Positions 1 to 10,439 are shown, counted from the stretch's first letter. The stretch: 64,000 nt of DNA from Chryseobacterium aureum (GCF_003971235.1 NZ_CP034661.1:2480001-2544000), one strand, 5' to 3'. Numbers and translations are program-made. Notes: generated from the sequence alone by a model not told the origin.

Positions 1-2285
1 TTCTGATAGGTTGCCATCAGATAATTCTGTGAATTACCATTGAGTGAAATAACCTTATTTTCATTTTTAGACCAGTTCACGTTAATATCCCAGCTAAAGT
101 TATCAGATTTAAACGGGGTACCATTCAGCTGAACTTCAATCCCTTTATTATCAATCTGCCCGGCATTTACAAGGAATGTTCTATATCCTGTAGCTGAAGA
201 TACCGGTAAATTGATGATTTGATCAATGGTTTTAGTCTTATAAATAGCAACATCAAATCCTAATCTGTTTTTGAAGAACTGAGCCTCCATACCGAATTCA
301 GTTTCTTTAGATCTCTGAGGTTTTAAGTTGGGATTCGCAAGGAAATAAGGCTGATCAAATAATCCTTCACCTCTTGCTTTAAATGTATTGGCCAGTCTGT
401 AATTAGACGTAGAAGAACCTACTTCAGCATAATTTCCTCTGATTTTCCAGAAACTCAGCCATGGCTGTTTCACAAATTCTGACAAGATAAGGGATCCTGT
501 CACTGATGGATATGAGTAACTGTTATTTCCTTTTGGCAAGTTAGAAGACTGGTCAACACGGAAGGTACCATCTACAAATAAAAAGTTCTTATATCCGAAA
601 GATGCGGTTGCATATAAACTCGACGTCACAAACTTCGCATAATTTTCGTCTGGCGGAAGGATTGTTCTTACTGAGTTGGAAATAGCAAAAAGTCCCGGTT
701 TAGATAAACCGCCTTCTGTACTCATATATACGTTATCGATCAGGTTTCTTCTAACGTTTCCTCCGGCAATACCGCTAACATTCAGGTCAGGAGTGATGTT
801 AAATTTATAATTAGCAAACAAATCAAAATTCATTTCTGAATTTTTAACATTTGTTCTTGCATACCCAGAGCCTACATTAAGACCAGAAGCTCCAAATACC
901 TGCGGCAGTGATCCGTTCATTAATCTTTCTTCCACTACCATCTGTAAATCGTCATAAGATAATTTACCTGTGATTCCGAAGTTTTTAGAAACATCATACT
1001 TTAATTGGGCATAACTAAAAACTCTGGTTCTATCATCTGACTGATAACTCTGGTATCTTTGGAAATAAGGGTTATTCCAGTATTGCGGTGTACCGTCATC
1101 TGCTGATGTTCTATTCCAGGAAAAGTTACTGTTACCATTGTTCTGGTAGGCATTTCTTAATGCATATACGTCTACGTTGGTTTGCCACCACTGTCTGAAA
1201 CCGGAGACAATATTATCGGAATAACCTGTTTCGTTACGTCCTCTTGTCCCTTGTAATGTTAAAGTAGTGAAGACAGAAGCATGTAATTTATCTGTAAAGT
1301 CGTGACTGAACTTTGCTGAGATTGTATTTTTTCTCAACTCCGAATTAGGCATCAAACCATTGGAAAGCATATTGGAATATGATAAGGAAAGGTTTGACGT
1401 TTTATTGCCTTTTTCAAGGGTAATTGTATTAATGTAAGTGACTGGTGTTTCAAAGAATTTAATGGGACCGTTTTTAGCAGCCACCCAAGGGGTTGCTTTA
1501 CCGTAATTAGGTGAAGACGGATCGAATGAATCCCATTGGTAAACTAGTGAATTGGGATTAAATACAGGTCCATAGGATGCATCATCTCCAAAGTTGGCAT
1601 AGTTATATCCTCCCGGCCCCGGATCTTCGTTCCAGGATTCCCCTCCATATCCGGCTCCATATTTTTTCTGATATTTTGGAAATGTGGATTTATCAATAAA
1701 ACCAGCTGTAATTCCTGAGTTTAAAGTTACTCCCCAGCTTCCGTCATTATTTCCTTTCCCGCTTTTGGTTACAATAAGGATTACCCCATCACTTCCTCTT
1801 TCTCCATATAAGGCAGATGCAGCAGCTCCTTTTAATACGTTAATTGATTCAATATCTTCCTGGTTGATATCTGACAAGAAGTTACCGTAATCAAACGGGG
1901 CTCCTGTTGTTACGGTTGTATTATTAACAGGGGAACCGTCAATTACAATAAGCGGAGAACCACCATTTAAAGATTTGTATCCTCTGATCAAAAGGTTGGC
2001 AGATCCGCCAAAGTTGTTGTTTGTATTTACCTGTAGTCCGGCTACCTTACCTGAAAGAAGAGATGCTACGTTACCGGTATTGGTAGTCCCACCGGTTAAT
2101 TCTGCAGCTTTAACTTCTTCAGAAGCATAACCAAGAGATTTCTTCTCTCTTTTAATCCCGAGTGCGGTTACAACCACCCCCTCAATTTCTTTTGTTTTGA
2201 TAGTATCATTCTTTTGCTGAGCGTTGGCAACAGCTATAGAAGAAGACAATACCAAAACAAGAAGACTTGCTGTTAGTTTCTTCAT
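1..2285 (-). CDS. SusC/RagA-type TonB-linked outer-membrane receptor, 3' end beyond the window
   Basis: About 761 codons are visible; the C-terminal end of the barrel lies outside the window. The ATG is at 2283-2285. The product starts with a signal peptide (MKKLTASLLVLVLSSS...ANA) and a TonB-box-like segment (EIEGVVVTALGIKR). A plug domain follows at about residues 45-170, with the SusC signature around 'VIDGSPVNNTTV' and 'INVLKGAAASALYGERGSDG'. The rest is aromatic-rich barrel strand sequence. The family forms a SusD-capped, TonB/ExbBD-powered importer of glycans or peptides. There is no N-terminal carboxypeptidase-like domain. Any SusD partner would be off the window. Substrate is unknown; family assignment is secure. 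Confidence 0.95.
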   Translation of the reverse strand, partial: MKKLTASLLVLVLSSSIAVANAQQKNDTIKTKEIEGVVVTALGIKREKKSLGYASEEVKAAELTGGTTNTGNVASLLSGKVAGLQVNTNNNFGGSANLLIRGYKSLNGGSPLIVIDGSPVNNTTVTTGAPFDYGNFLSDINQEDIESINVLKGAAASALYGERGSDGVILIVTKSGKGNNDGSWGVTLNSGITAGFIDKSTFPKYQKKYGAGYGGESWNEDPGPGGYNYANFGDDASYGPVFNPNSLVYQWDSFDPSSPNYGKATPWVAAKNGPIKFFETPVTYINTITLEKGNKTSNLSLSYSNMLSNGLMPNSELRKNTISAKFSHDFTDKLHASVFTTLTLQGTRGRNETGYSDNIVSGFRQWWQTNVDVYALRNAYQNNGNSNFSWNRTSADDGTPQYWNNPYFQRYQSYQSDDRTRVFSYAQLKYDVSKNFGITGKLSYDDLQMVVEERLMNGSLPQVFGASGLNVGSGYARTNVKNSEMNFDLFANYKFNITPDLNVSGIAGGNVRRNLIDNVYMSTEGGLSKPGLFAISNSVRTILPPDENYAKFVTSSLYATASFGYKNFLFVDGTFRVDQSSNLPKGNNSYSYPSVTGSLILSEFVKQPWLSFWKIRGNYAEVGSSTSNYRLANTFKARGEGLFDQPYFLANPNLKPQRSKETEFGMEAQFFKNRLGFDVAIYKTKTIDQIINLPVSSATGYRTFLVNAGQIDNKGIEVQLNGTPFKSDNFSWDINVNWSKNENKVISLNGNSQNYLMATYQ

Positions 2286-2309
2286 ATCAAATTAATTTTT
2301 GTGACTTTA

Positions 2310-2340
2310 CAAATTTGTAAAACTTTATTAATACCACAAA
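2310..2340 (-). promoter_or_regulatory. Bacteroidota promoter of the first susC gene
   Basis: On the minus strand a TTTG (2337-2340) is followed after exactly 19 nt by CAAATTTG (2310-2317), close to the Bacteroidota pattern TTTG-N19-TAnnTTTG. The same module, with the same spacing and nearly the same bases, precedes the second susC gene at 7367-7397. The leader to the ATG at 2285 would be short, about 18 nt. The rest of the 2286-2640 gap is very A+T-rich with no gene visible. Confidence 0.6.
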
Positions 2341-2640
2341 GCAAAATGTGAAAAAATTATAAGTTATTCAATATTTTAGAATAAAAACAATCAATAAATT
2401 ATTAAAATAAGTTAAAAACAAAATATTTAACAAAAACACCTCATTGAAAAGTTAATTTTTTTTAAGAAATAATAACAATCACTTAAATTGATATAATCTA
2501 TATTTTAAATTCAATTATATTTATAAACATATTGAATATCAATATATTAAAAACATAAAACACAAAAACTGGTAAAAATCTGAAACAAATATTATGCACA
2601 GCATATTTCCATCACTGAAGAAATATGCAATCTTTTAAGC

Positions 2641-2662
2641 AAAAAAAACCGCCCGAAGGCGG
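2641..2662 (-). terminator. Intrinsic terminator of the susC-susD operon
   Basis: CCGCC-CGAA-GGCGG (2649-2662) forms a 5-bp GC stem with a tetraloop. On the minus strand it is followed by eight T (complement of the A run 2641-2648). It lies about 30 bp past the susD stop codon. Confidence 0.85.
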
Positions 2663-2691
2663 TAAAATATATTAAAATTGTATTGTAAGAA

Positions 2692-4314
2692 TTAGTTCTG
2701 ATTCCAGAATGGAGTCGTCTGGTTCTTAGTAAAACATTGAGCATTTGAAATCTGAGGAACGTTTGCTGAGTTAGCAACGTACTCAGAAGACGGATACATC
2801 AATCTGTATGGTTTGTTAGGCTTCGCAGAAGTAGTCGCCATAGGTGTAATAGGGAAACCTGTTCTGTTATAATCAATAAAAGATTCTGTAGGGTTGATTC
2901 CTGCAGTAGCTAACCATTTTTGAGTCATGATTGCTTCAATCTTATTATCGTTAGTACCCGTCCATCCTAAACCTACTTTGCTTTGAATTGCTGTAATGTA
3001 AGCAGCTGAAGCGCCAGTTGCCGCATATAAATAATCAAAAGAAGCTTTGATACCACTTTCAAATTTAGTCTGGCCGTTAAAAGAGAATACACTTGGATAT
3101 CTCAGAGCAGCTTCAGCCTGAAGGAAATCACTTTCTGAACGAGTCATGATAACACCTGCTTTAGCAGATCCTACAGAAGTTAACTGAGCGTTACTACTAG
3201 GGCTGCCAGCACCGAAGATCCAACCATTTCCAAATCTTGAAACAGTAGTAAGATCTGTTGGAGCTCCAGGCTGACCTGGTGTAGCACCTTGTCTCACTCC
3301 TTTAACAACAGAAAGACCGTTGTAAGTAATTAATGAGAACATTCTTCCTCTTCTTCCATCAATGATCCCATTAAATTTCTGGTAAACATTTTCAGTCATA
3401 TTATACGGGTTACCATTAAGACAAGTTGCAACGTGCTCAGATGCCGTAAATAATGTATTATTCTGCAACTGAGAGTTTGAACTGTTTCTTACATAATATC
3501 CAAAAAATGGATTTTGCTGATCATCATTCGCAGCACTGTATCCAGGATTTACTAAAACATCGCTTTCTACAAAGTCTGCTCCGGATAAAGTCTGAAGCTG
3601 CTGATCTCTGAAAGTAGCCATAGAACCTGTTACTTTAGACATTCTAACCAACAGTCTTAATTTCACGGTATTAGCAAGACGCTTCCAGTTATCCATATCA
3701 CCTTGGAAAACAATGTCTGTAGAACCTAATTCAAGGGCTGCAGCATTTCCATTATCAATAATCGTAATCGCATCGTTGATACCCAGAATCAATGATCTGT
3801 AAATTTCCTCATCATTATCATATTTTGGAGTAGCATTTGCCTGCCCCATGAAAGCCTCGCTGTAAGGAGCATCACCATATAAATCTACGATGGTCTGCAT
3901 GTAGAATGCTTTCATTACTTTTGCAGCCGCTAAGTAATTGTCATACTTATGCGTTGAATTGTCAAACTTTTCAATTGCTACAAAATTACTTACGTTTCTG
4001 TATAAACCATCCCAGATCTGTGGATAAAAAGAGCTATCTACATTCAAAGTATACTCATTACCGAATGGAGATCCAAAAGAATAGGAGTTACCTGCATAAG
4101 AATTCATCATAAGCCCCCCAAATCTATTCATCCATGTAGCTTGGGTTCTATACGTCTGAGCAACAGCACCAGGGAATAATAAAGTTGGAGTAATAGCTTC
4201 TGCATGGATGTTATTTGGGTTTTCATTAATATCCAAATAATGATCACATGAAGTCAACGTCATAGAGGCAACAATTAAACCTAGTATTGTATATTTAAAT
4301 TTTTTCATTTTCAA
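2692..4314 (-). CDS. SusD/RagB-family nutrient-binding outer-membrane lipoprotein
   Basis: 540 aa. The N-terminus is a lipoprotein signal with lipobox TLTSC (Cys at about residue 23), so the protein is probably anchored to the outer membrane and exposed on the surface. Early features DHYLDINENPNN and the run of helices (TPR-like in SusD structures) fit the SusD-like family of starch/peptide-binding lipoproteins. It starts 18 nt after the upstream susC stop codon, so the two are one operon and should form one SusCD complex in which SusD acts as the lid. An alternative start three codons inside (MKKFKY) is equally plausible. Ligand cannot be told from the sequence. Confidence 0.93.
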   Translation of the reverse strand: MKMKKFKYTILGLIVASMTLTSCDHYLDINENPNNIHAEAITPTLLFPGAVAQTYRTQATWMNRFGGLMMNSYAGNSYSFGSPFGNEYTLNVDSSFYPQIWDGLYRNVSNFVAIEKFDNSTHKYDNYLAAAKVMKAFYMQTIVDLYGDAPYSEAFMGQANATPKYDNDEEIYRSLILGINDAITIIDNGNAAALELGSTDIVFQGDMDNWKRLANTVKLRLLVRMSKVTGSMATFRDQQLQTLSGADFVESDVLVNPGYSAANDDQQNPFFGYYVRNSSNSQLQNNTLFTASEHVATCLNGNPYNMTENVYQKFNGIIDGRRGRMFSLITYNGLSVVKGVRQGATPGQPGAPTDLTTVSRFGNGWIFGAGSPSSNAQLTSVGSAKAGVIMTRSESDFLQAEAALRYPSVFSFNGQTKFESGIKASFDYLYAATGASAAYITAIQSKVGLGWTGTNDNKIEAIMTQKWLATAGINPTESFIDYNRTGFPITPMATTSAKPNKPYRLMYPSSEYVANSANVPQISNAQCFTKNQTTPFWNQN

Positions 4315-4332
4315 GTAATAATTAATTAAAGT

Positions 4333-7300
4333 TTAGAAAGAGGCTTTAAGGTTTACACCGAAGCTTCTAGTTGATGGATACTGCGTTGTGTAAGCAAAAC
4401 CTGCAGCATTCCCTGTTGTACTTGCAGTTTCAGGATCCGCATAGTTTCTGTTGTTATCCGCATACTTAAAGAATGGATTTCTTGAGTAAACACCCACTGT
4501 TAATGAATTCAAGAAAGTAGAGCTTAATACTGATTTTGGTATATCATAGCTTAATGCAATTTCTCTAATCTTTAATGCAGTAGCATCCACTACAAGGTTT
4601 TCTCCAACAGCTCTGTAAGCACTACTTGAGAAGTAGTTAGTAACGTTAGTATACGTTCCTGCACCACCTACCGGAGTATTGTTAGGAGTATATATCGGAT
4701 TCGCTGCTGTACCTGTGTTCTGTACTGAGTTAGGAACAATATATCCCTGTGTTCTGTCAAACTCCGCAGACTCTTCTAAACCTCCTGTGAAGGCAAGTAA
4801 GTTTTTCGTAAATGAAACGAATTTACCTCCTTTTCTAAAGTCTCCCATTGCAGATAATGTGAATCCTTTATATTTAATATTAGTTGAGAATCCAAGAATA
4901 TAATCAGGAGTAGCTCTGCCTAGAACCTGAAGGTTACTTGTTGTTAAAGGATTTCCTTTAGAGTCAACAATAATTCTTCCCTGATCATCTCTCTGGAATG
5001 CGCTTCCTTTAATTACCGGGAAGTCTGATCCTTTTACCGCGAAGATACCGACCGCAGCAGAAGTACTGCTCAATAGAGATACTTCATCAGCACCATCAGC
5101 TAATTCCAATACTTTAGATCTGTAAGTAGAATATGATACTTTCATATCCCAGGTAAAGTCTTTTGTTTTAATAGGTGTTAACCCTAAATCAAGTTCAAGA
5201 CCTCTTAATCTCATTTTACCTACGTTATCAAGAACACTGGTTAAACCGGATGCACTGGAAGTTGTTTTAGCTGTAATCAAATCATCAGTAGTAGACTGAT
5301 ACACTGAAGCATCTAATCTCACTCTATCTTTTAGGAACCCTAGAGAAACTCCGAAATCTACAGTATTAACAAACTCAGGCTTGATATCTACTGCTGTAGG
5401 AGTCTGGTTGTTGATATATGAACTTAATCCATTGAAAGGAAATCCTGTTGGGAATACTCCGATTTCGTCAGTTGCATATGGAGGGATCGCGGAAGTGTTA
5501 CCTACTCTTGTATAGGAACCTGTAATTTTTGCATAGTTAAGAATATCTCCTTTCAAATTAGCAAATGCCTTTGTAGGAACAAAAGACAAACCTACAGAGT
5601 AATATGGATAAACCGGGTTTGTTCTCTTCCCTGTATTGTAAGGAATTGTAGACATTACCGAAGATTGCTCAATTCTGAAAGTTGAGTTTAAGAATAAATA
5701 ATCATTATAACTTAAATCCAAATTCGCAAATCCTGCAATAATTCTGTTATTCGTCTGATAGTTATCTAAATTAGCGCTGGAGAAAGGATCCGGATTAAGA
5801 ACGTTCTTAATATTGTACCATCCTGGGATATCAAGATTGTTTCCTCCTACAGATGTTATATTATAAGTTCTGTCTTGGATGTTATTACCAATGTTAAGCT
5901 TTAAGTTGATTTTATCTGATAAATCATAATTAAAGTTAATCATTAAGTCTCCATAATAATTTCTTTCTTTTGATGTACTTTCGTAGTACCAAGAAGTAAT
6001 ATCACCCTGTCCTAAATCACCGAAAGTAATTCCATCGATAGATGTTCCCGGAAGGTTATATGTTTTAGTGAAAACAGCACCATCATTATGTCTCATATAA
6101 GTCATGCCTCTTGTTGTAAGGTTACCTGTATAAGTAATGTTGATGTTCTTATTCAATTCGTAATCTAACCCAAGGATTGCGCTGAAGTAATCGCTTCGTC
6201 TATCATATCTTTCATGATCGATAGTCCAGTATGGGTTTACAGCATATCCTGTGTAATATCCTTCAATTCCACTATTTCTATACAGCTTAATGTTATTGTT
6301 AGTAGGTGTCTGAAGAATATCATCATACAGAGAGGAGTTCGTGTTAGATACTATTCTATTAATGTAGTTGATGTTACCATCAATTTTTAATTTTCCAATT
6401 TTCTTACCTGCTTTGAAAATAAAGCTGTTTTGTCTTAATTTATCTCCTTCAACCACGAAATTATTTTCAGTTCTGTTCGCAGAGAAAGACACATATGAGT
6501 CAGCACCACCCGCAGTAGCCGTAATCCCGTTTTGAGTTAATACTCCTGTAGAGAAGAATTTGTTCATGAAATTTTTTACCGGAGCATATTTTTCATAAAT
6601 GAATGATCCGTCAGCCTGTGGAAGACCTGAAGGCATCATCATTCCTCCAATAGCCGGGTTGTCATAAGCAGCTCCCCAGGACATATTTTCCCATGGAACA
6701 TAGTTTGTACCACCATAGCTAACATCACTCCATCCTTCATCCTGAACTCCTTTGCCGTATTTCTGCTGAACTTTAGGAAGCATAAAAACGTTAGAAATAT
6801 CAATAGATGAATTGAAGGTCATCTGAAGTTTTTCAGATTTTGTCCCTCTTTTTGTTGTTACGATAATTACCCCGTTTACCCCTTGCTGGCCGTAAAGAGC
6901 CGCTCCCTGTAAACCTTTAATTACGTTAATATTTTCGATTGCTTCTGGTGGGATCTGCTGTAAGATATCAGCAGATGAAATAACATTATCAATTACAATT
7001 AATGCCTGGTTATTACCCGTGATAGATTTAGCACCTCTTAAGACAACTCTATAGCTAGGATCTACTCCATTATTTGTCAAATTGATTTGCAAACCTGAAA
7101 CCTTACCCGTCAACGCCTGTACAGCGGTTGGTGCAGACGCCTGATTTAATTCTTTTGTCGTTACAACTTGCTGTGTATTTGTTACCGCATCCGCCTTTCT
7201 TTTGATACCTAAGGCTCCGGTAACAACTATCTCCTCTATATTTTTGGTCTTTAGAGTATCCTTCGTGTTTTGCGCTGATACCATCATAAATGATGACGAT

Positions 7301-7338
7301 AGTACAACCGCAAATACACTCGCAGTTAATTTCTTCAT
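4333..7338 (-). CDS. SusC/RagA-family TonB-linked outer-membrane protein
   Basis: 1001 aa, complete. Signal peptide MKKLTASVFAVVLSSSFMMVSA, then TonB-box-like IEEIVVTGALGIKRK (about residues 34-48). The plug domain follows with the SusC signature region (VIDNVISSADI; INVIKGLQGAALYGQQGVNG), and then a long beta-barrel ending in an aromatic residue (SFGVNLKASF), as expected for BAM-dependent insertion. It lacks the N-terminal carboxypeptidase-regulatory-like domain found in many SusC proteins. It is the partner of the SusD gene just downstream. Its signal and TonB-box regions closely resemble those of the partial receptor at 1-2285, so the two are paralogues. Confidence 0.96.
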   Translation of the reverse strand: MKKLTASVFAVVLSSSFMMVSAQNTKDTLKTKNIEEIVVTGALGIKRKADAVTNTQQVVTTKELNQASAPTAVQALTGKVSGLQINLTNNGVDPSYRVVLRGAKSITGNNQALIVIDNVISSADILQQIPPEAIENINVIKGLQGAALYGQQGVNGVIIVTTKRGTKSEKLQMTFNSSIDISNVFMLPKVQQKYGKGVQDEGWSDVSYGGTNYVPWENMSWGAAYDNPAIGGMMMPSGLPQADGSFIYEKYAPVKNFMNKFFSTGVLTQNGITATAGGADSYVSFSANRTENNFVVEGDKLRQNSFIFKAGKKIGKLKIDGNINYINRIVSNTNSSLYDDILQTPTNNNIKLYRNSGIEGYYTGYAVNPYWTIDHERYDRRSDYFSAILGLDYELNKNINITYTGNLTTRGMTYMRHNDGAVFTKTYNLPGTSIDGITFGDLGQGDITSWYYESTSKERNYYGDLMINFNYDLSDKINLKLNIGNNIQDRTYNITSVGGNNLDIPGWYNIKNVLNPDPFSSANLDNYQTNNRIIAGFANLDLSYNDYLFLNSTFRIEQSSVMSTIPYNTGKRTNPVYPYYSVGLSFVPTKAFANLKGDILNYAKITGSYTRVGNTSAIPPYATDEIGVFPTGFPFNGLSSYINNQTPTAVDIKPEFVNTVDFGVSLGFLKDRVRLDASVYQSTTDDLITAKTTSSASGLTSVLDNVGKMRLRGLELDLGLTPIKTKDFTWDMKVSYSTYRSKVLELADGADEVSLLSSTSAAVGIFAVKGSDFPVIKGSAFQRDDQGRIIVDSKGNPLTTSNLQVLGRATPDYILGFSTNIKYKGFTLSAMGDFRKGGKFVSFTKNLLAFTGGLEESAEFDRTQGYIVPNSVQNTGTAANPIYTPNNTPVGGAGTYTNVTNYFSSSAYRAVGENLVVDATALKIREIALSYDIPKSVLSSTFLNSLTVGVYSRNPFFKYADNNRNYADPETASTTGNAAGFAYTTQYPSTRSFGVNLKASF

Positions 7339-7366
7339 ATCAAATTCAATTATTTTTTACAGGCTA

Positions 7367-7397
7367 CAAATTTGTAAAACTTTCTTAAAAACACAAA
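7367..7397 (-). promoter_or_regulatory. Bacteroidota promoter of the susC-susD operon
   Basis: Minus strand: TTTG (7394-7397), 19-nt gap, CAAATTTG (7367-7374), then a short leader to the ATG at 7338. Near-identical to the module at 2310-2340. The remaining gap to 7860 is extremely A+T-rich and shows no coding potential. Confidence 0.6.
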
Positions 7398-7861
7398 GGA
7401 TTTTATTAAAAAAAAATAAAATTTTTAATTATTATCAATAAAATAGAAAAATATAATATTAATTTTTGTTAAAAATATTATTTTTAACAATTCTTAAAAA
7501 AAAATTAAATGATAATTTTTTTAATACTATAATATCATTTTTAATTAAAAAAATAAACATTATCCAAGAATAAAAACCGTATAAAATACTGATTTACAGT
7601 TAAATAAATCAATTCAATTGAAAAATATGCTGAAATATTGAGACATTAAGAATATTATTAATCATTAATTCAACATTCACTAAAAAGAGAAATATTATAA
7701 AAAATCATAAACAATAGTATTATTATCAAAAAAAGATTCTTTTTTATAAGAAAACCCCATTGAATACATGTAGGAAATCGAATTTAAAAAGGACTGTTTA
7801 TACCATTTCATATTTTAGCAGAATAATCCGGCCAAACAATAAATTAATGTATTTATTGTTT

Positions 7862-7869
7862 TAATTTTG
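7862..7869 (+). promoter_or_regulatory. -7 promoter element of rnhB
   Basis: TAATTTTG matches the TAnnTTTG consensus exactly and lies 20 bp before the rnhB start codon. No convincing -33 TTTG is seen at the usual distance. Confidence 0.4.
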
Positions 7870-7889
7870 TACCGTTATTTAAGATCAAT

Positions 7890-8474
7890 ATGGAGCTAAT
7901 AAAAAACTGGTCGAACCTATATATAGAGGCAGGGTGTGATGAAGTAGGAAGAGGATGTTTAAGCGGGCCGGTAGTGGCAGCAGCGGTCATTTTAAATGAT
8001 GATTTTGAGCAAAATCTGGTTAACGATTCAAAAAAACTAACGTTCAAAACACGAATGGATCTGGACAGTTATATCAAAGATAATGTAAAGAATTATGCCA
8101 TAGCGGAGCTTCCTCCGTCTTTTATTGACGAACATAACATTCTTAACGCAAGTATTCATGCGATGCACCGGGCTTTGGATAAGCTGACAATTATACCTGA
8201 GCTTATTTTGGTTGACGGCAATAAATTCCATCCCTATAATTACATTCCTCATCAATGTATCATTAAAGGAGATTCTAAAGTTTTATCTATTGCAGCAGCA
8301 TCAATTCTTGCGAAAAATTACAGGGATACATTAATGATTCAGCTTCATGAGCAGCATCCAGAATATGGCTGGGACACCAATTTCGGCTATGCTACAAAAA
8401 AACACCAGGAAGCGCTTATAAAGTTTGGACCAACCCCTCACCACCGACAGTCATTTAGATTGAAATATGACTAA
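7890..8474 (+). CDS. rnhB: Ribonuclease HII
   Basis: 194 aa. RNase HII cleaves the RNA strand of RNA-DNA hybrids and nicks at single ribonucleotides misincorporated in DNA. The N-terminal DEVGRG motif (D17-E18-V-G-R-G22) carries two catalytic carboxylates. The Asp of 'ILVDGNKF' supplies a third and 'SIAAASILAKNYRD' is a conserved family segment. Length is normal for the family. It stands alone on the plus strand, convergent with yidC, with a shared terminator between them. Confidence 0.97.
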   Translation: MELIKNWSNLYIEAGCDEVGRGCLSGPVVAAAVILNDDFEQNLVNDSKKLTFKTRMDLDSYIKDNVKNYAIAELPPSFIDEHNILNASIHAMHRALDKLTIIPELILVDGNKFHPYNYIPHQCIIKGDSKVLSIAAASILAKNYRDTLMIQLHEQHPEYGWDTNFGYATKKHQEALIKFGPTPHHRQSFRLKYD

Positions 8475-8553
8475 AAACGCTTGATTTTCAATTATTAAAT
8501 TCCTATACATCAATCAGAAATTTAAAACCGTTCTAAATAAAACGCCCAATAAA

Positions 8554-8586
8554 AAAAGAGAAGCAATTTTGAATTGCTTCTCTTTT
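8554..8586. terminator. Bidirectional terminator between rnhB and yidC
   Basis: A 15-bp perfect stem (8554-8568 with 8572-8586) closes on a 3-nt loop. The AAAA/TTTT ends give a U-tract in both directions. Confidence 0.9.
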
Positions 8587-8606
8587 CGTATTTATAATGA
8601 AGAAAA

Positions 8607-10406
8607 TTACTTCTTCTTATTTCTTTGCTGTTCCTGAGTTTTTTGCTGCTCCTGAGCTTTCTCCATCATTTCTCTCATTCTCTTCTGGAACTTACCTTCT
8701 GCTTTTGGCTTCTCTTTATTAGACTGAATCTGAGCATGAATTTTTTTCTCATCCAGAATTACGTACTTAATAACAAGAATGATCAGGATGTTAATCGCAT
8801 TCGATACAAAATAATACCATGATAACCCTGAAGCGGAAGTGTTTAGGAAGAACAGGAATGTAATCGGGAAGATGTACATTAAAACCTTCATATTAGGCAT
8901 TCCCTCCTGCTGTGGCTGCTGCATATTTCCTGAAGTCATTACCGTATAAATCAAAATAACAATGGTACAGGCCAATGCAAAAATACTTAAGTGATCTCCT
9001 AAGAAAGGAACTTTAAACGGAAGCTTGATCAAATCATCATAGGCTGTCAAATCCTTTGCAAACCAGAACCCCTGTCCTCTAAGGTCGATAAAGTTCGGGA
9101 AGAAACGGAATAAAGCATAGAAAATAGGAATCTGAACCAAAGCCGGTAAACATCCCGCCATCTGATTCACTCCGGCTTTTCTGTACACCTCCATCGTAGC
9201 CTGCTGCTTCTTCATCGGATCAGCATCCTTGAATTTCGCATTCACCTCATCAATTTCCGGACGGATCACCTTCATCATTGCACTTAATTTGTGCTGCTTA
9301 TACATAATAGGTGATAAGATCAGTTTTACAATGATAGTCATTACAAAAATTACCCATCCTGCTGATAATCCCCACGCAGCAATAAGACTGTACAGCCACA
9401 TGAAGAAATAACGGTTCATCGCTCCAATGAAAGACCATCCTAACGGAAGAATTTCATCAAAGTTTTTATCGTAAGATTTAAGCAACGGTAAATCCAATGG
9501 CATAAAATACCATGTAAAATCCTGATTCAGTTCACTTCCGGTCATCTGAACAAAACCTTCATAGTTGAACTTCTTTAAATATTCTCCTTCTTCAACATTT
9601 TCCTGATTTCCTTTGCTTTGGGTAAATCCGTTTTTAGCTTCAATTACCGATGAGAAAAACTGTTGCTTTACACCAATCCAGTTAAGGGTTTCTTTTTCTT
9701 CCTCCATGGTGGTTCTTCCATCATAATCATAGTCTTTATAATTATTGAAGGCATAAGAAAATTCTGAGTGAGACTGCTCCTGAGCTCTCCCTTTTTCTAA
9801 GTTTCTTACGTTATAATCCCAGATGAAATCTGCTTTATTGTCTGAAGTAATTTTAGAAAGTCCCTGAGTTCTAACTTTGAAATCAAGAGTATATTTTGGA
9901 AGCAGCGTATAAATGAACTGAATAACAGCACCATTGTAATCTGCAGTTAAGGTTACCGCATTGCCATTAACCGTAGGTGAGAAAACTAAATCTTTAGTAT
10001 TAATAACCTTTCCGGTTTTATCCTTAAACTGGAAACCGTAGTTCGAGTTATTTTTATTGATCAGATAAAGAGGCTGATCTGCATTGTCTGTTTTGTGGTT
10101 GTAAGCTTTATACTTTAAAAGCTCTACTTTGGAAACCTGTCCTCCCAAGCTTGAAAATTCAAGTTTCAACTCGTTATTTCCAAGACTTGCCGTCTGGATA
10201 GCATTAGGAGTTACATTTGGATTGATATTGTTTGCCTGAGTTTGTTTTACGGCGTTTTTTACCTGTTCCGTTTTCTGCTGCTGAGCTTTTAACTCCTCTT
10301 CTTTCATTTGTTTGTTCTGGAAGTAGAACATAAAACCGAAGAGAACCAGGCATAAAACCGCGAAACTAATCATTTGCTTCTTATCGATTCCGTTGTTTTG
10401 TTGCAT
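8607..10406 (-). CDS. yidC: Membrane protein insertase YidC
   Basis: 599 aa. The inner-membrane insertase acts alone or with SecYEG to insert and fold membrane proteins. One N-terminal membrane segment (residues about 10-27) is followed by a large periplasmic domain (about 75-350). The conserved five-helix 60KD_IMP core follows: 'WGLSAGWVIFVMTIIVK', a cytoplasmic hairpin with 'PMYKQHKLSAMMK', and 'NQMAGCLPALVQIPIFYALF'. The C-terminal tail is rich in Lys/Gln, as expected for ribosome contact. The large periplasmic domain places it in the Gram-negative YidC class. Confidence 0.97.
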   Translation of the reverse strand: MQQNNGIDKKQMISFAVLCLVLFGFMFYFQNKQMKEEELKAQQQKTEQVKNAVKQTQANNINPNVTPNAIQTASLGNNELKLEFSSLGGQVSKVELLKYKAYNHKTDNADQPLYLINKNNSNYGFQFKDKTGKVINTKDLVFSPTVNGNAVTLTADYNGAVIQFIYTLLPKYTLDFKVRTQGLSKITSDNKADFIWDYNVRNLEKGRAQEQSHSEFSYAFNNYKDYDYDGRTTMEEEKETLNWIGVKQQFFSSVIEAKNGFTQSKGNQENVEEGEYLKKFNYEGFVQMTGSELNQDFTWYFMPLDLPLLKSYDKNFDEILPLGWSFIGAMNRYFFMWLYSLIAAWGLSAGWVIFVMTIIVKLILSPIMYKQHKLSAMMKVIRPEIDEVNAKFKDADPMKKQQATMEVYRKAGVNQMAGCLPALVQIPIFYALFRFFPNFIDLRGQGFWFAKDLTAYDDLIKLPFKVPFLGDHLSIFALACTIVILIYTVMTSGNMQQPQQEGMPNMKVLMYIFPITFLFFLNTSASGLSWYYFVSNAINILIILVIKYVILDEKKIHAQIQSNKEKPKAEGKFQKRMREMMEKAQEQQKTQEQQRNKKK

Positions 10407-10439
10407 TTTATTTTATATTAAAATTTTAAATTTAAAATG

